Source: Kurthia massiliensis (lineage in GTDB: Bacteria; Bacillota; Bacilli; Bacillales_A; Planococcaceae). Taken from it: a stretch of DNA of 60,669 nucleotides. Below the pieces are notes generated by a model that was given only the letters and a program-made list of their open reading frames with translations, did not search any database and was not told the origin of the DNA. Every line of letters begins with the position of its first letter. Position 1 is the first letter of the stretch. Shown here piece after piece: positions 26,763 to 36,046 of this stretch. The stretch lies in contig NZ_HE611000.1 in assembly GCF_000285555.1 (NCBI RefSeq), forward strand, positions 76,451 to 137,119, read 5' to 3'. The translations under genes and the position numbers were made by a program.

Positions 26763-28721
26763 ATGGAAGACCTCTTAAATAGAAAAAAAGATGGGAAAAT
26801 GAATTTCTTCATCGTCTATTTAATTGCTGTGTGTATGTTATGGATTAAAACATACATCGTTCAAGTTACTCAATTTGATCTTGAAGTGAAAGGTTCGCTT
26901 CAACAGTTCTTATTATTTATCAATCCACTTGGCTCAATGATGATTCTTTTGAGCATTGCCTTTTTATTTAGAAAAGGTAAACGTAAGCTGACAGCACTTC
27001 TTGTTATTTATACATTGCTATCAATCTTGCTTTATTCAAACGCTGTATATTATCGCTTCTTTAGCGACTTTATTACAATTCCAACGTTATTCCAAACGCA
27101 AAACTTTGGTGATTTAGGCGGCAGTGTCTTATCACTATTAAAACCTTATGATTTCTTATTCTTCGTAGATGTATTGTTCTTATTTTACTTACGTTTCTTC
27201 AAGAAATCTTGGGTTGAAAACAATCCAAAAGTCGGCACAAAACGCGGCTCTATCATCTTAATCGTTGCTGTAGTGCTTTCTTTCATTAACTTAGCATTAG
27301 CAGAAAAAGATCGTCCACAACTACTTAGCCGTGGTTTTGACCGCACATATATCGTGAAATACTTAGGTATGTACAACTATACGTTCTATGATGCCTACGA
27401 AACAACACAAGCATCATCACAACGTGCATTAGCAGATAGTGATGATTTAACAGATGTATTAAACTACACACGCTCTAACTACGCAAAACCGAATAAAGAC
27501 TACTTCGGCGCTGCAAAAGGCATGAACGTCGTATACTTACACTTAGAATCGTTCCAAACATTCTTATTAGACTATAAAGTAGATGGTAAAGAAGTAACGC
27601 CTTTTTTAAACGACTTAACGAAAGACAGTAACACATTGTACTTCGATAACTTCTTCCACCAAACAGGTCAAGGTAAAACGTCTGATGCCGAGTTTATGTT
27701 AGAAAACTCATTATTCGGCTTACCACAAGGTTCTGCTTACATTACGAAAGCACAAAACACATATCAAGCTGTACCGAGCATCTTAAAAGATTATGGTTAT
27801 ACATCAGCTGTTATGCACGGTAACAACGGTAGCTTCTGGAACCGTAACACGATTTACAAACAATTCGGTTACGATAAGTTCTACGATGCGACGTTCTATG
27901 ATACGAGCAACGATAAAGAAATGGCTGAGTACGGTTTACTCGACAAACCATTCTTTAAACAATCTCGTCCGTTATTAAAAGATTTACCTGAACCATTCTA
28001 TACGAAGTTAATTACAGTCGGTAACCACTTCCCATATAAAATGGATCAAGACTTAGTATCAATTAACAAAACAAAAACTGGCGACGCAAGTGTCGATAAC
28101 TACTTCCAAACTGCTCGCTATTTAGATGAATCAATCAAGCAAATGTTTAAACAACTGAAGAAAGACGGTTTATATGACAACACAATGATCGTCCTTTACG
28201 GTGACCACTACGGTATTTCAGACAACCATAACAAAGCGATGTCTAAAATTATCGGTGAACAAGTTGGCGCTTACGAAAACGCAAACTTACAACGTGTGCC
28301 ATTATTCATCCACGTACCAGGTATGGAAGGTGGCGTCAAACATACGTATGGCGGACAAATTGATATGGTACCAACAATTCTTCACTTATTAGGTGTCGAT
28401 ACACAAAAATTCGTACAAATGGGTACAGACTTATTATCAAAAGATCATAAAGAAGTCGTTGCATTCCGTAACGGTGACTTCATGAGTCCAAAAGTTGCTT
28501 CAATCAATGGCAAATTCTACGATAATAAAACAGGTGAAGTATTACCATCAAGCGAAGAAGGTCAAAAACTTGAAGAAGAAGTAACAACAAAATTAAAAGT
28601 ATCAGATGAAATCGTCAACGGTGACTTATTACGTTTCTATACACCAAAAGATTATACGAAAGTTGATCCGACAACATACGATTACACAAATCCTGATGCT
28701 GTACAAACAAAAAGCAAATAA
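26763..28721 (+). CDS. ltaS: Lipoteichoic acid synthase
   Basis: 652 residues: about five membrane helices in the first 190 residues, then an extracellular sulfatase-fold domain. The catalytic Thr is in GQGKTSDAEF (about residue 300), and metal ligands are in LESFQ and YGDHYGIS. A signal-peptidase motif RALAD near residue 223 corresponds to the known LtaS release site. It polymerises glycerol phosphate from phosphatidylglycerol onto the glycolipid anchor. GAAGGTG precedes the ATG. Full length, monocistronic. Confidence 0.95.
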   Translation: MEDLLNRKKDGKMNFFIVYLIAVCMLWIKTYIVQVTQFDLEVKGSLQQFLLFINPLGSMMILLSIAFLFRKGKRKLTALLVIYTLLSILLYSNAVYYRFFSDFITIPTLFQTQNFGDLGGSVLSLLKPYDFLFFVDVLFLFYLRFFKKSWVENNPKVGTKRGSIILIVAVVLSFINLALAEKDRPQLLSRGFDRTYIVKYLGMYNYTFYDAYETTQASSQRALADSDDLTDVLNYTRSNYAKPNKDYFGAAKGMNVVYLHLESFQTFLLDYKVDGKEVTPFLNDLTKDSNTLYFDNFFHQTGQGKTSDAEFMLENSLFGLPQGSAYITKAQNTYQAVPSILKDYGYTSAVMHGNNGSFWNRNTIYKQFGYDKFYDATFYDTSNDKEMAEYGLLDKPFFKQSRPLLKDLPEPFYTKLITVGNHFPYKMDQDLVSINKTKTGDASVDNYFQTARYLDESIKQMFKQLKKDGLYDNTMIVLYGDHYGISDNHNKAMSKIIGEQVGAYENANLQRVPLFIHVPGMEGGVKHTYGGQIDMVPTILHLLGVDTQKFVQMGTDLLSKDHKEVVAFRNGDFMSPKVASINGKFYDNKTGEVLPSSEEGQKLEEEVTTKLKVSDEIVNGDLLRFYTPKDYTKVDPTTYDYTNPDAVQTKSK

Positions 28722-28730
28722 TGCGATTTA

Positions 28731-28767
28731 AAACAGCCGAAACCATTTTGTTTCGGCTGTTTTTTTA
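28731..28767 (+). terminator. Terminator after ltaS
   Basis: Thirteen-base perfect stem (28731-28743 with 28750-28762), six-base loop and T8. Confidence 0.92.
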
Positions 28768-28890
28768 TACCATTTTAAATTTCCTTCTTCACTTCAACAA
28801 TCGCCTAAATAGCGTCTAATTTATGTCATTTCAGTTATTTGAATATCATTCATATAATGTTTATTATAAAACGAAATTAAGTACTATTTA

Positions 28891-28941
28891 AGCAACAGTG
28901 CACAACAATTGAACGAAGAAATTCGTACATTTAAAGTGTAA
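28891..28941 (+). pseudogene. 3' remnant of a chemotaxis receptor gene
   Basis: The reading SAQQLNEEIRTFKV-stop matches the C-terminus of chemotaxis receptors (compare [14 protein letters not shown] in the gene at 18953-20638). Only the last 16 codons remain; upstream sequence is not receptor-like. It marks an old deletion end. Confidence 0.6.
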
Positions 28942-29049
28942 CGACACATTTTTATACACGACAAAAGAGGCTGGAACATAAGTATAAAAACACCACCTCG
29001 AATGAACATAAAGCATACTCGTCGCTTCGGTATGATTATTTAAACGACG

Positions 29050-29636
29050 CTCACAGATGATGAAAAATATCGTGCAATGACACACTTCTTCCAATTTAAT
29101 CAACCTCCGATGAATGATACGTACAATCGCGCTTGTCAGTACGATTCATTTTACGTGCATTTAGATTGTGGATGGGAGCTTATAAAAACGGTGTGCGCGT
29201 GCATACGTCAAAAGGCATCACTGACTTTGATTACTTAATTATTAGTACGGGCCTTATTTCAAATCCGGCACTCCACCCAGAATTAGCGCCATTCCACGGT
29301 CGTTTATTGACGTGGCAAAACGCTTATACCGCGCCAACGACGTTACAAAATGACTTATTAGACGCACACTCGTACTTAACGCTACAATTTGAATTCCAAG
29401 GCATACGAAGATGATGTCCACGGTCTATATGCATTCAACTACTGTGCGCTCATTAGTTGTGGGGTATCTGCTTCTGCGCTCTCAGACCTTTGTTTTGCAG
29501 TACCGAAACTCGTCCAAAGCATTGCAAATTCACTATTTGTAGCGCAAAAGAATCAATTATTGAAGATTATTTAAATTACGATGTAGAGGAATTTGTCGGT
29601 AAATTACCGAAACGAGCATTACTTAAATCTGTATAA
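29050..29636 (+). pseudogene. Decayed NAD(P)/FAD-binding oxidoreductase
   Basis: Fragments of one flavoprotein in alternating frames: KNGVRVHTSKG and DFDYLIISTGLISNPAL (frame of 29133), then YEDDVHGLYAFNYCALISCG (frame of 29389), then IIEDYLNYDVEEF and KLPKRALLKSV to a stop at 29634-29636. At least two frameshifts near 29400 and 29545, and the N-terminal dinucleotide motif is missing. DYLIISTG is the usual NAD(P) motif of pyridine-nucleotide monooxygenase-like proteins. The original substrate is unknown. Upstream at 28970 lies AAAGAGGCTGGAACATAAG, a short sequence often seen in Bacillales intergenic DNA. Confidence 0.65.
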
Positions 29637-29640
29637 CAAA

Positions 29641-29677
29641 AAAGTGTAGCCTAAAACGATACGGGCTACACTTTTTT
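29641..29677. terminator. Terminator shared by decayed gene and the LysR gene
   Basis: AAAGTGTAGCC and GGCTACACTTT arms with T6 to the right and A-rich sequence to the left; bidirectional between convergent frames. Confidence 0.8.
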
Positions 29678-30566
29678 ATGTCGTTGAAAATACGATGTCT
29701 TCAAATGCTTTTGCCGCAAACGTTTGCTCACGCTGCGTTTTCGTTACCATCGCAATTTCCCATTGGAACGGTTTTTCTTCGCGAAGTGGCAAAATATGAA
29801 TCGATTGATGATGGACCATGTTCGCAATCGACTTCGGCAATAGTGCGACACCCATTTGTAATGCAATCAATTCAACCATCAAGTCCCATTGAGACGTTTC
29901 GAAACTCACATTCGGCGAAAAGCCATGTTTTTGACAATGATGAAGTACCGCATCATGCAACGTAAAACCTTCTGAAAATAAAATAAAATCCTCATGTCTC
30001 AAGTCTTTCATAGACAATGCACGTCGCTTTGCAAGCGGGTGTTCTGCTGAAATAAAAATGACAAACTCACTCGATATGTACGGCCTGACTGTTAGTTGTT
30101 CATCTGCTAATGGCATGACACAAAATCCAATATCCGCTTCTTCTGCTTTGATGATTTTCGGAATATTTTTCGCCCCTACTTCAATCAAATGCATTTTAAT
30201 CGCCGGATATTGCGCACGAAAAAGTTTTGATAACTTTGGTAACACGACGGTGCCAACGAGTGGTGGGATAGCGAGCGTGATTTCACCGCGCCTCACATCT
30301 TTTAACTGATCTAACAACCTATCCGTCTCATGCATACATGCCAGCATTTTCTTCGCCTGCGCATAGACAACTTTCCCCGCATCTGTCGCTGTTACTTGTC
30401 GTGTTGAACGATTTAACAGTTTTACTTCATATTCTTTTTCAAGTTGTTTCACGAGTTGGCTCAAATACGGCTGTGTGACAAAATGTTTTTCTGCTGCTTT
30501 CGTAAAATTTCCTTCATCTACGACACCGATAAATAGTTTTAATGCTTGTACGTTCAACGGTTTCAC
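29676..30566 (-). CDS. LysR-family transcriptional regulator
   Basis: 296 residues. The N-terminal winged helix has GNFTKAAEKHFVTQPYLSQLV (about 16-36) and a linker helix; the rest is the two-lobed effector domain. It is divergent from a CoA-transferase operon 99 bases away and probably controls it. A palindrome AGTAATTACT (30577-30586) lies in between and could be its site. The effector is unknown; metabolites of the CoA-transferase pathway are plausible. Confidence 0.9.
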   Translation of the reverse strand: MKPLNVQALKLFIGVVDEGNFTKAAEKHFVTQPYLSQLVKQLEKEYEVKLLNRSTRQVTATDAGKVVYAQAKKMLACMHETDRLLDQLKDVRRGEITLAIPPLVGTVVLPKLSKLFRAQYPAIKMHLIEVGAKNIPKIIKAEEADIGFCVMPLADEQLTVRPYISSEFVIFISAEHPLAKRRALSMKDLRHEDFILFSEGFTLHDAVLHHCQKHGFSPNVSFETSQWDLMVELIALQMGVALLPKSIANMVHHQSIHILPLREEKPFQWEIAMVTKTQREQTFAAKAFEDIVFSTT

Positions 30567-30665
30567 TCCTTTTATAAGTAATTACTAATGATATTCATAT
30601 TTTTTATCTATTTTACTTATAATGCTGTTAAATGTAAAATTTTACTACAAAAGGAGGCGTTATTT

Positions 30666-31367
30666 GTGAGTTTAACAATTTATAGTTCATTTCAAGAAGC
30701 AACAGCAGATATTCCAAACGGTGCAACATTAATCGTCGGAGGCTTTGGGTTGTCAGGCATTCCTGAAAAAAGTATTGAGGCACTTCGCAATCACGGTACA
30801 AGCGATTTAACCGTTGTCAGCAACAACTGTGGTGTCGATGACTTTGGTTTAGGTATTTTATTAGCGAACAAACAAATTAAAAAGATGATTGCATCTTACG
30901 TTGGGGAAAATAAAATTTTCGAACAACAGTTTTTATCAGGTGAACTAGAAGTCGAACTTGTGCCTCAAGGAACGTTAGCAGAGCGCATTCGTGCAGGTGG
31001 CGCCGGCATTCCAGGATTTTATACAGCGACAGGCGTCGGCACACCGATTGCAGAAGGAAAAGAAACGAAACAATTTGATGGAAAAACATACTTATTAGAA
31101 GAAGGCATCGTCGGGGATTTCGCACTTGTAAAAGCATGGAAAGCAGATAAACTCGGTAATTTAATGTTCCGAAAAACTGCGCGTAACTTCAATCCGATTG
31201 CAGCGACTGCTGGCAAAATTACAATTGTAGAAGTGGAAGAAATTGTCGAAGTCGGCGAAATCGATCCAGATGATATTCATTTACCAGGGATTTACGTACA
31301 ACGATTACTCGTGAGTGACCAATATGAAAAACGCATTGAAAAACGTACTGTGCGTGAGGAGGTATAA
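30666..31367 (+). CDS. scoA: Succinyl-CoA:3-oxoacid CoA-transferase, alpha subunit
   Basis: 233 residues from a GTG at 30666 with AAAAGGAGG upstream; the longer frame has no site. Contains [16 protein letters not shown] and [16 protein letters not shown], hallmarks of the family I alpha subunit. With the beta subunit it moves CoA between succinate or acetate and acetoacetate, used to consume ketone bodies and short fatty acids. AtoD-type acetate/butyrate specificity cannot be excluded. Two bases separate it from the beta gene. Confidence 0.88.
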   Translation: MSLTIYSSFQEATADIPNGATLIVGGFGLSGIPEKSIEALRNHGTSDLTVVSNNCGVDDFGLGILLANKQIKKMIASYVGENKIFEQQFLSGELEVELVPQGTLAERIRAGGAGIPGFYTATGVGTPIAEGKETKQFDGKTYLLEEGIVGDFALVKAWKADKLGNLMFRKTARNFNPIAATAGKITIVEVEEIVEVGEIDPDDIHLPGIYVQRLLVSDQYEKRIEKRTVREEV

Positions 31368-31369
31368 CG

Positions 31370-32008
31370 ATGAAACATGAAGTATTAGTAAACCGCGCTG
31401 TTAAAGAAGTAAAAGATGGCATGTTCGTGAATTTAGGCATCGGGATTCCAACGCTTGTAGCAGATGCATTACCAAACGACGTGAATGTATTGTTACAATC
31501 TGAAAATGGCATGCTCGGTATCGGACCTTATCCGACAGAAGCACACGTCGATGCAGATTTAATTAATGCCGGAAAAGAAACGGTCACAGCTGTCAAAGGC
31601 GCATCTTTTTTCGATAGCGCTGAATCGTTCGCAATGATTCGTGGCGGGCATATTGATTTAGCCATTTTAGGTGGTATGGAAGTATCTGAAAACGGTGACC
31701 TTGCTAACTGGATGATTCCAGGGAAAATGGTAAAAGGCATGGGCGGTGCGATGGACCTCGTCAACGGCGCAAAACGTGTTGTCGTCGTGATGGATCATGT
31801 CAGCAAACATGGCGAATCAAAAGTTAAAAAAGCTTGTACGTTACCATTAACGGGCCAAGGCGTCGTACACCGTCTCATTACGAACTTAGCCGTATTTGAC
31901 TTCACAGAAAACGGAATGGAATTGATTGAACTGCAACCAGGCGTTACAGAAGAAATGGTGGCATCACATACAGAAGCATCTTATACCGTTAATTTAGCGC
32001 ACGCTTAA
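31370..32008 (+). CDS. scoB: Succinyl-CoA:3-oxoacid CoA-transferase, beta subunit
   Basis: 212 residues with GIGIPTLVAD and the catalytic Glu in LLQSENGMLG (about residue 46), which forms the glutamyl-CoA intermediate. Forms the active heteromer with the alpha subunit. GAGGAGG before the ATG. Ends with a terminator. The pair lacks a thiolase neighbour. Confidence 0.9.
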   Translation: MKHEVLVNRAVKEVKDGMFVNLGIGIPTLVADALPNDVNVLLQSENGMLGIGPYPTEAHVDADLINAGKETVTAVKGASFFDSAESFAMIRGGHIDLAILGGMEVSENGDLANWMIPGKMVKGMGGAMDLVNGAKRVVVVMDHVSKHGESKVKKACTLPLTGQGVVHRLITNLAVFDFTENGMELIELQPGVTEEMVASHTEASYTVNLAHA

Positions 32009-32020
32009 TACTTATCTCCA

Positions 32021-32060
32021 TAAAAAAACCACTTTCACCGAAATGAAAGTGGTCTTTTTG
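32021..32060. terminator. Terminator between scoB and the dioxygenase gene
   Basis: ACCACTTTCA / TGAAAGTGGT stem (32028-32037, 32044-32053), A7 to the left and CTTTTT to the right; works for both convergent genes. Confidence 0.85.
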
Positions 32061-32067
32061 CATTCAA

Positions 32068-33051
32068 TTATTCGTATTCTTTTTCAATTGTTTCCGTACT
32101 ACGCACTGTATTAATTGGACGAACGAGTGACTCAATTTGTTCACGTTGTTGTTCTAAAAATGGTGGTAATGATAATTTTTCACCTAATGTTTCATACGGT
32201 TCGTCACCTTGGAAACCAGGGCCTTCAGTTGCAAATTCAAATAACACACCTTGCGCTACACGTACGTAGAGTGATTCAAAGAAGAAGCGGTCGATATAGC
32301 CTGATGTGCGGAAACCAATTGTTTCTAGACGTTGTTGCCATTGTAATAGTTCTTCTTTATCGCGTACGCAGAACGCTGCATGGTGAACGGTACCGTAACC
32401 TTGGTAGCCCGGTGTTGACGTATTATGCTCAACGATTACACGTGCACCGTTACCGCCTTTTCCTACTTCAAATAAGTAAAGAGTACCTTCTTGTGCGATT
32501 TGTTTATAGCCCATCGCTTCTACAAGTACTTGACTAAAGTATTCAATGTCTGAAATACGAATGACAACTGGACCTAATCCTGTAATGGCGAATTCATTCG
32601 GCACTGGCCCTTTTTCCCACGGTTTACCTGATGGACGACCTGTATTCGTTTCATCTGATACGAGTTGATATTGTTGTTCATCAAAATCTTCAAATGCTAA
32701 CACCTTAACATCAAATTGTCGTTCAATACCTGTATGTTTTACACCTAAGCGATCGAAACGTTTCACCCAATAATCTAACGCCGCATCGCTCGGCACACGG
32801 AATGACGTACGATAAATTTCATTCGTACCGTGTTTCCCTTTTTGAATACCAGGGAAATCGAAGAATGTCATATCTGTCCCAGCATTTCCTTCATCATCTG
32901 CGAAAAATAGGTGATACGTTTGAATATCATCTTGATTGACTGTTTTTTTCACTAAACGCATTCCTAATGTATATGTGAAAAATTCGTAGTTTTTTTCTGC
33001 GCTACTCGTAATAGCTGTCACGTGGTGCATACCGATTAAATTTTTGATCAT
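32068..33051 (-). CDS. Ring-cleaving dioxygenase, MhqO-like glyoxalase-fold protein
   Basis: 327 residues with two vicinal-oxygen-chelate domains. Metal ligands: His in MHHVTAI at the N-terminus, His in VHHAAFCV near residue 225 and Glu in LFEFATEGPGF. This is the MhqO/MhqE/CatE type that opens hydroquinone- or catechol-like rings made by quinone stress. GGAGG precedes the ATG. The upstream promoter is very strong and carries an MhqR-like palindrome at the start site, so it is probably induced by quinones. No mhqR gene is nearby. Confidence 0.88.
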   Translation of the reverse strand: MIKNLIGMHHVTAITSSAEKNYEFFTYTLGMRLVKKTVNQDDIQTYHLFFADDEGNAGTDMTFFDFPGIQKGKHGTNEIYRTSFRVPSDAALDYWVKRFDRLGVKHTGIERQFDVKVLAFEDFDEQQYQLVSDETNTGRPSGKPWEKGPVPNEFAITGLGPVVIRISDIEYFSQVLVEAMGYKQIAQEGTLYLFEVGKGGNGARVIVEHNTSTPGYQGYGTVHHAAFCVRDKEELLQWQQRLETIGFRTSGYIDRFFFESLYVRVAQGVLFEFATEGPGFQGDEPYETLGEKLSLPPFLEQQREQIESLVRPINTVRSTETIEKEYE

Positions 33052-33083
33052 GTTGTTTCCTCCTTATAAATCTTGATTTGATT

Positions 33084-33129
33084 TATCTTGATTTAAAGAT
33101 ATATTAACATGCACTTATTTTATTGTCAA
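33084..33129 (-). promoter_or_regulatory. Strong promoter with MhqR-like operator for the dioxygenase
   Basis: On the minus strand TTGACA (33124-33129), 17 bases, TAATAT (33101-33106). Just downstream TATCTT-N6-AAGATA (33084-33101) covers the start site. Arms and 18-base length match the MhqR site TATCT-N8-AGATA. A second half-site (ATCTTGATTT) repeats 15 bases further on. Confidence 0.75.
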
Positions 33130-33226
33130 CACTTTATAAAATATCCTTGTTCCCGCGTCATATTTACTTGTGAAGCAATTGTACTTTTTGTATAAAAATG
33201 GTAATTTATTCATGGAGGTGTTTGTT

Positions 33227-33829
33227 GTGCTTACGTTTTTATTGATGACTTTGTTCGTCGTAATGAGTCCGGGTATTGATACGGCACTCATTACGAAACG
33301 AACGATTCGTAACGGTAGTAAAGATGGCTTTCAAGTTGCACTAGGTATTACAGTCGGCTCTGGTATTCATACGCTCGCCGCAACGCTCGGTTTGTCTGCT
33401 TTGCTTATGCAATCTGCGCTCGCTTTCGGCATATTAAAATGGATCGGTGCACTCTATTTAATTTATCTCGGTGTAAAATCATTACTCGCGAAGCCGGCAG
33501 CACCTGCTACAACAACATCTTTATCAACGAAGCATGCATTTTTGGAAGGCTTCCTATCAAATGTCTTAAACCCAAAAGTCATCGTTTTCTTTTTAACGTT
33601 TTTGCCACAATTCATTACGAGTACGGCGCACGCGACGCGAGATTTCTTAGCAATGGGCGCCACATATGCCGTCTTATCGTTATGCTGGTTTTTCTTTTAC
33701 GTCATTTGTCTTCATTATATTCGCGAATGGCTACTATCTCCACGTGTCCAACTATGGATGGAACGGTTAACCGGCGTCGTCTTAATTGGCTTTGGCATTA
33801 AATTATTATTTACGAAATCTACAGTTTAA
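33227..33829 (+). CDS. LysE/RhtB-family amino acid exporter
   Basis: 200 residues starting at a GTG eight bases after GGAGG; the upstream ATG at 33212 contains the ribosome site and is unlikely. About six helices and the family motif VVMSPGIDTALITKRTIRNG. Exports an amino acid or analogue; substrate unknown. It sits 13 bases before the phosphatase gene, so the two may form an operon. Confidence 0.88.
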   Translation: MLTFLLMTLFVVMSPGIDTALITKRTIRNGSKDGFQVALGITVGSGIHTLAATLGLSALLMQSALAFGILKWIGALYLIYLGVKSLLAKPAAPATTTSLSTKHAFLEGFLSNVLNPKVIVFFLTFLPQFITSTAHATRDFLAMGATYAVLSLCWFFFYVICLHYIREWLLSPRVQLWMERLTGVVLIGFGIKLLFTKSTV

Positions 33830-33842
33830 AGGGGCACCCTAT

Positions 33843-34619
33843 ATGAAATATATTCAATTAGAAAAACAAAACGTCTTTATCATGACAGATATTCACGGTT
33901 GTTATGAAGAACTGGAACATATGCTTCGCATCGTCCCACGACAAACGAAAATGTTATTTTTAGGCGATTTCGTCGATCGTGGCGCAGATTCATTAAAAAC
34001 CATTCGCATCGTCAAAAAGCTCGTAGAAAGCGGACGCGCTTATGCTATTCGAGGGAATCATGAAGATATGCTTTTACGCTCGCTAGATGGCGCGATGGAA
34101 CCCGAACATTATTTGCGTAACGGCGGATTAAAAACATTTGCTGATTTTATTCAGCCTGTGCACGAAGATTTTGAAGCGCTATCGTTCGAACAATACGTAC
34201 CCATTATCGAACAATACTATCAAGCAGAAATCGACTTTATTCGTGCGTTGCCATTATACATATCAATGGCCTCTTATTTATTTGTTCATGCAGGCATCGA
34301 TCCGGAAACGAGGCACTTATCTGCATTGCGTACAAAAGACGTACTATGGATTCGCGAACCATTTCATGAACAACCACATCAACTGCCTTACAAAATATTT
34401 TTTGGCCATACTCCTGTCCAACGTATTCAAGGCGGTACCCTTCAATCAATTTGGTATGACGATACGAAAACAAAATTCGGCTTAGATGGCGGATGCGTCT
34501 TCGGCGGCTGGTTGAATGGTGTATTGTTAGATGTCGAACAGCCATCATTACATATTTATGAAATTAAAAAAGATGCGGTTACTGTGACGAACGAGTGTCA
34601 TGCCCATTTACCTATTTAA
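33843..34619 (+). CDS. Metallophosphoesterase / Ser-Thr phosphatase (PrpE-like)
   Basis: 258 residues from the ATG at 33843 (AAAGGGGCACC upstream). The calcineurin-type motifs are all present: DIHG, GDFVDRG, GNHE, and FVHAG and FGHT for the second metal. Related bacterial proteins are protein phosphatases or diadenosine tetraphosphatases. No membrane part. The longer frame reading into the exporter gene is not needed. Confidence 0.85.
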   Translation: MKYIQLEKQNVFIMTDIHGCYEELEHMLRIVPRQTKMLFLGDFVDRGADSLKTIRIVKKLVESGRAYAIRGNHEDMLLRSLDGAMEPEHYLRNGGLKTFADFIQPVHEDFEALSFEQYVPIIEQYYQAEIDFIRALPLYISMASYLFVHAGIDPETRHLSALRTKDVLWIREPFHEQPHQLPYKIFFGHTPVQRIQGGTLQSIWYDDTKTKFGLDGGCVFGGWLNGVLLDVEQPSLHIYEIKKDAVTVTNECHAHLPI

Positions 34620-35104
34620 AATCTATTTTTTTGTAACAATTTATTAATAATTATACGATTTTTTAAAAAACTCTATTTTATATAGGAATGTATTCCTGTA
34701 TACTTGAACATGTAATTCATGTTTAAGGCGTAGCATATAGCTGCGTCTTTTTTCATGCACTACTTTTCCACACGTTCATCACCTAATAATCTTTATATTA
34801 AATAGAATATAAAACCTGATCCGTGCCAACGTAAGGCCAATTGATTTTACTTTTAAATCATATCTTTCCTAAACGACAATTTTTTCATCATGAAAAACAA
34901 AAAAATTAATTTTTCGCAAATACACTAGACAAATGAGCATTTATATCGTATACTTAAGTCAATAAGAAAATAAGTTACAAAAAATAATAAATTCACCTAT
35001 TCCAAAGAGTATTTCGTGTTTATTAGTACTTTTTGTAATATGTGAATTTTTTTCTTTTTGAAAAAATAGATCTTATTAATATTTTTATAATGGAGGTCAT
35101 TTAA
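34620..35104 (+). promoter_or_regulatory. Intergenic region and long leader of the cold-shock gene
   Basis: 485 bases, very AT-rich. A weak hairpin GCGTAGC/GCTGCGT with T6 at 34728-34752 probably ends the phosphatase transcript. The last 150-200 bases lack an ORF and, with the known habit of csp genes, may be a long structured 5' leader. No promoter could be fixed with confidence. Confidence 0.45.
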
Positions 35105-35305
35105 ATGACACAAGGTACAGTAAAATGGTTTAACGCAGAAAAAGGTTTCGGTTTCATCGAAGTTGAAGGCGGTTCTGACGTATTCGCTCACTTCTCAGCT
35201 ATCCAAGGTGAAGGCTTCAAATCTTTAGACGAAGGTCAAAAAGTTGAATTCAACATCGAAGAAGGCCAACGTGGTCCTCAAGCTGCAAACATCGTAAAAC
35301 TTTAA
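35105..35305 (+). CDS. Cold-shock protein (CspA family)
   Basis: 66 residues, the full length of a one-domain Csp. RNP1 (KGFGFIEV) and RNP2 (VFAHFSAI) are present. Binds single-stranded RNA and DNA and melts structures in the cold. GGAGGTC before the ATG. Codon use is strongly biased, as in highly expressed genes. A terminator follows. Confidence 0.96.
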   Translation: MTQGTVKWFNAEKGFGFIEVEGGSDVFAHFSAIQGEGFKSLDEGQKVEFNIEEGQRGPQAANIVKL

Positions 35306-35315
35306 TTTTTACGAT

Positions 35316-35347
35316 AAAAGCACCTATCTCGGTAGGTGCTTTTTTTA
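35316..35347 (+). terminator. Terminator after the cold-shock gene
   Basis: Perfect 11-base stem AAAAGCACCTA / TAGGTGCTTTT, six-base loop, T7. Confidence 0.92.
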
Positions 35348-35465
35348 TGCTTCATTTTATTGCATATTTACCGCAAACGCTTCATATAAACATTCCCCCA
35401 TGCAAGGCCCGCATACCGACCATACTGTAACTAAACGTATCATCTGTCACAATACCATTTCCTCG

Positions 35466-35681
35466 CTACTTACCGAATGTCGCACCTTCACCGAGCGCTT
35501 CTTTATACCAAGCTGTTTGAAGCGAATTGACATAACCATATTGTACTTTAATTTGTGCGCGGCTTAATTTTTCAACGACCGCACCGAGTTTATGCGGACC
35601 AGCGTCGACGACAATGCCATCTATCGGAAATCCATATCTTAACATACCACATGGCGACAAAATTGTTACTTGATCCCGCAT
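35466..35681 (-). pseudogene. Shrunken remnant resembling an AtuA/DUF1446-family gene
   Basis: 71 codons. ILSPCGMLRYGFP, then IVVDAG and GPHKLGA, recall the start of acyclic-terpene-utilisation (AtuA-like) proteins, which read LSPTGMLGYGFP ... DVIAVDAGSTDPGP. The pieces between are missing, and the family is several hundred residues long, so this looks like an in-frame deletion remnant. A weak AAGGA site remains before the ATG. It could still be translated. Recognition rests on memory of the motif. Confidence 0.4.
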
Positions 35682-36006
35682 AAAAATCCTTTTTTTTCTG
35701 AGCCTTTCTTTTAAAAGGTGACGACAATACGTTGACGCGCGGATGTAAAAGTAGATTGTGTCATAGGCACTCGCATCGAAATCATAACAAGATGTATCAT
35801 GCTTATTTCTACATCTTGTTCACAGTAAAACGAAAAGTAGTGTCACTATCCATTGCGCTATCCTCATAAAACAATCATATGAATGAAACCATTTTATGAG
35901 CGATAACACATAAATATTTACGTAAAAATTTATTATTTTCTGACTATTTCGTCAATAAATACATCTCTTATATGTAGGGTAAAGTGTTTATTTTGTGCAC
36001 ATTGTA
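35682..36006. other. Intergenic region without visible genes
   Basis: About 325 AT-rich bases. Nothing coding, and no clear promoter or repeat. It sits between the gene remnant and the sigma factor terminator, consistent with decayed DNA. Confidence 0.5.
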
Positions 36007-36046
36007 CAAAAAAGCTCCGTGCCCAAATGGCACGAAGCTTTTTTTA
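36007..36046 (-). terminator. Terminator of the sigma factor gene
   Basis: AAAAAGCTCCGTGCC and GGCACGAAGCTTTTT arms (one mismatch), five-base loop, T run on the minus strand. Confidence 0.85.

Noticed and set aside
34997..35191. 64-codon minus-strand frame over the cold-shock gene
   Set aside because: Antisense shadow of the csp coding region and its AT-rich leader.
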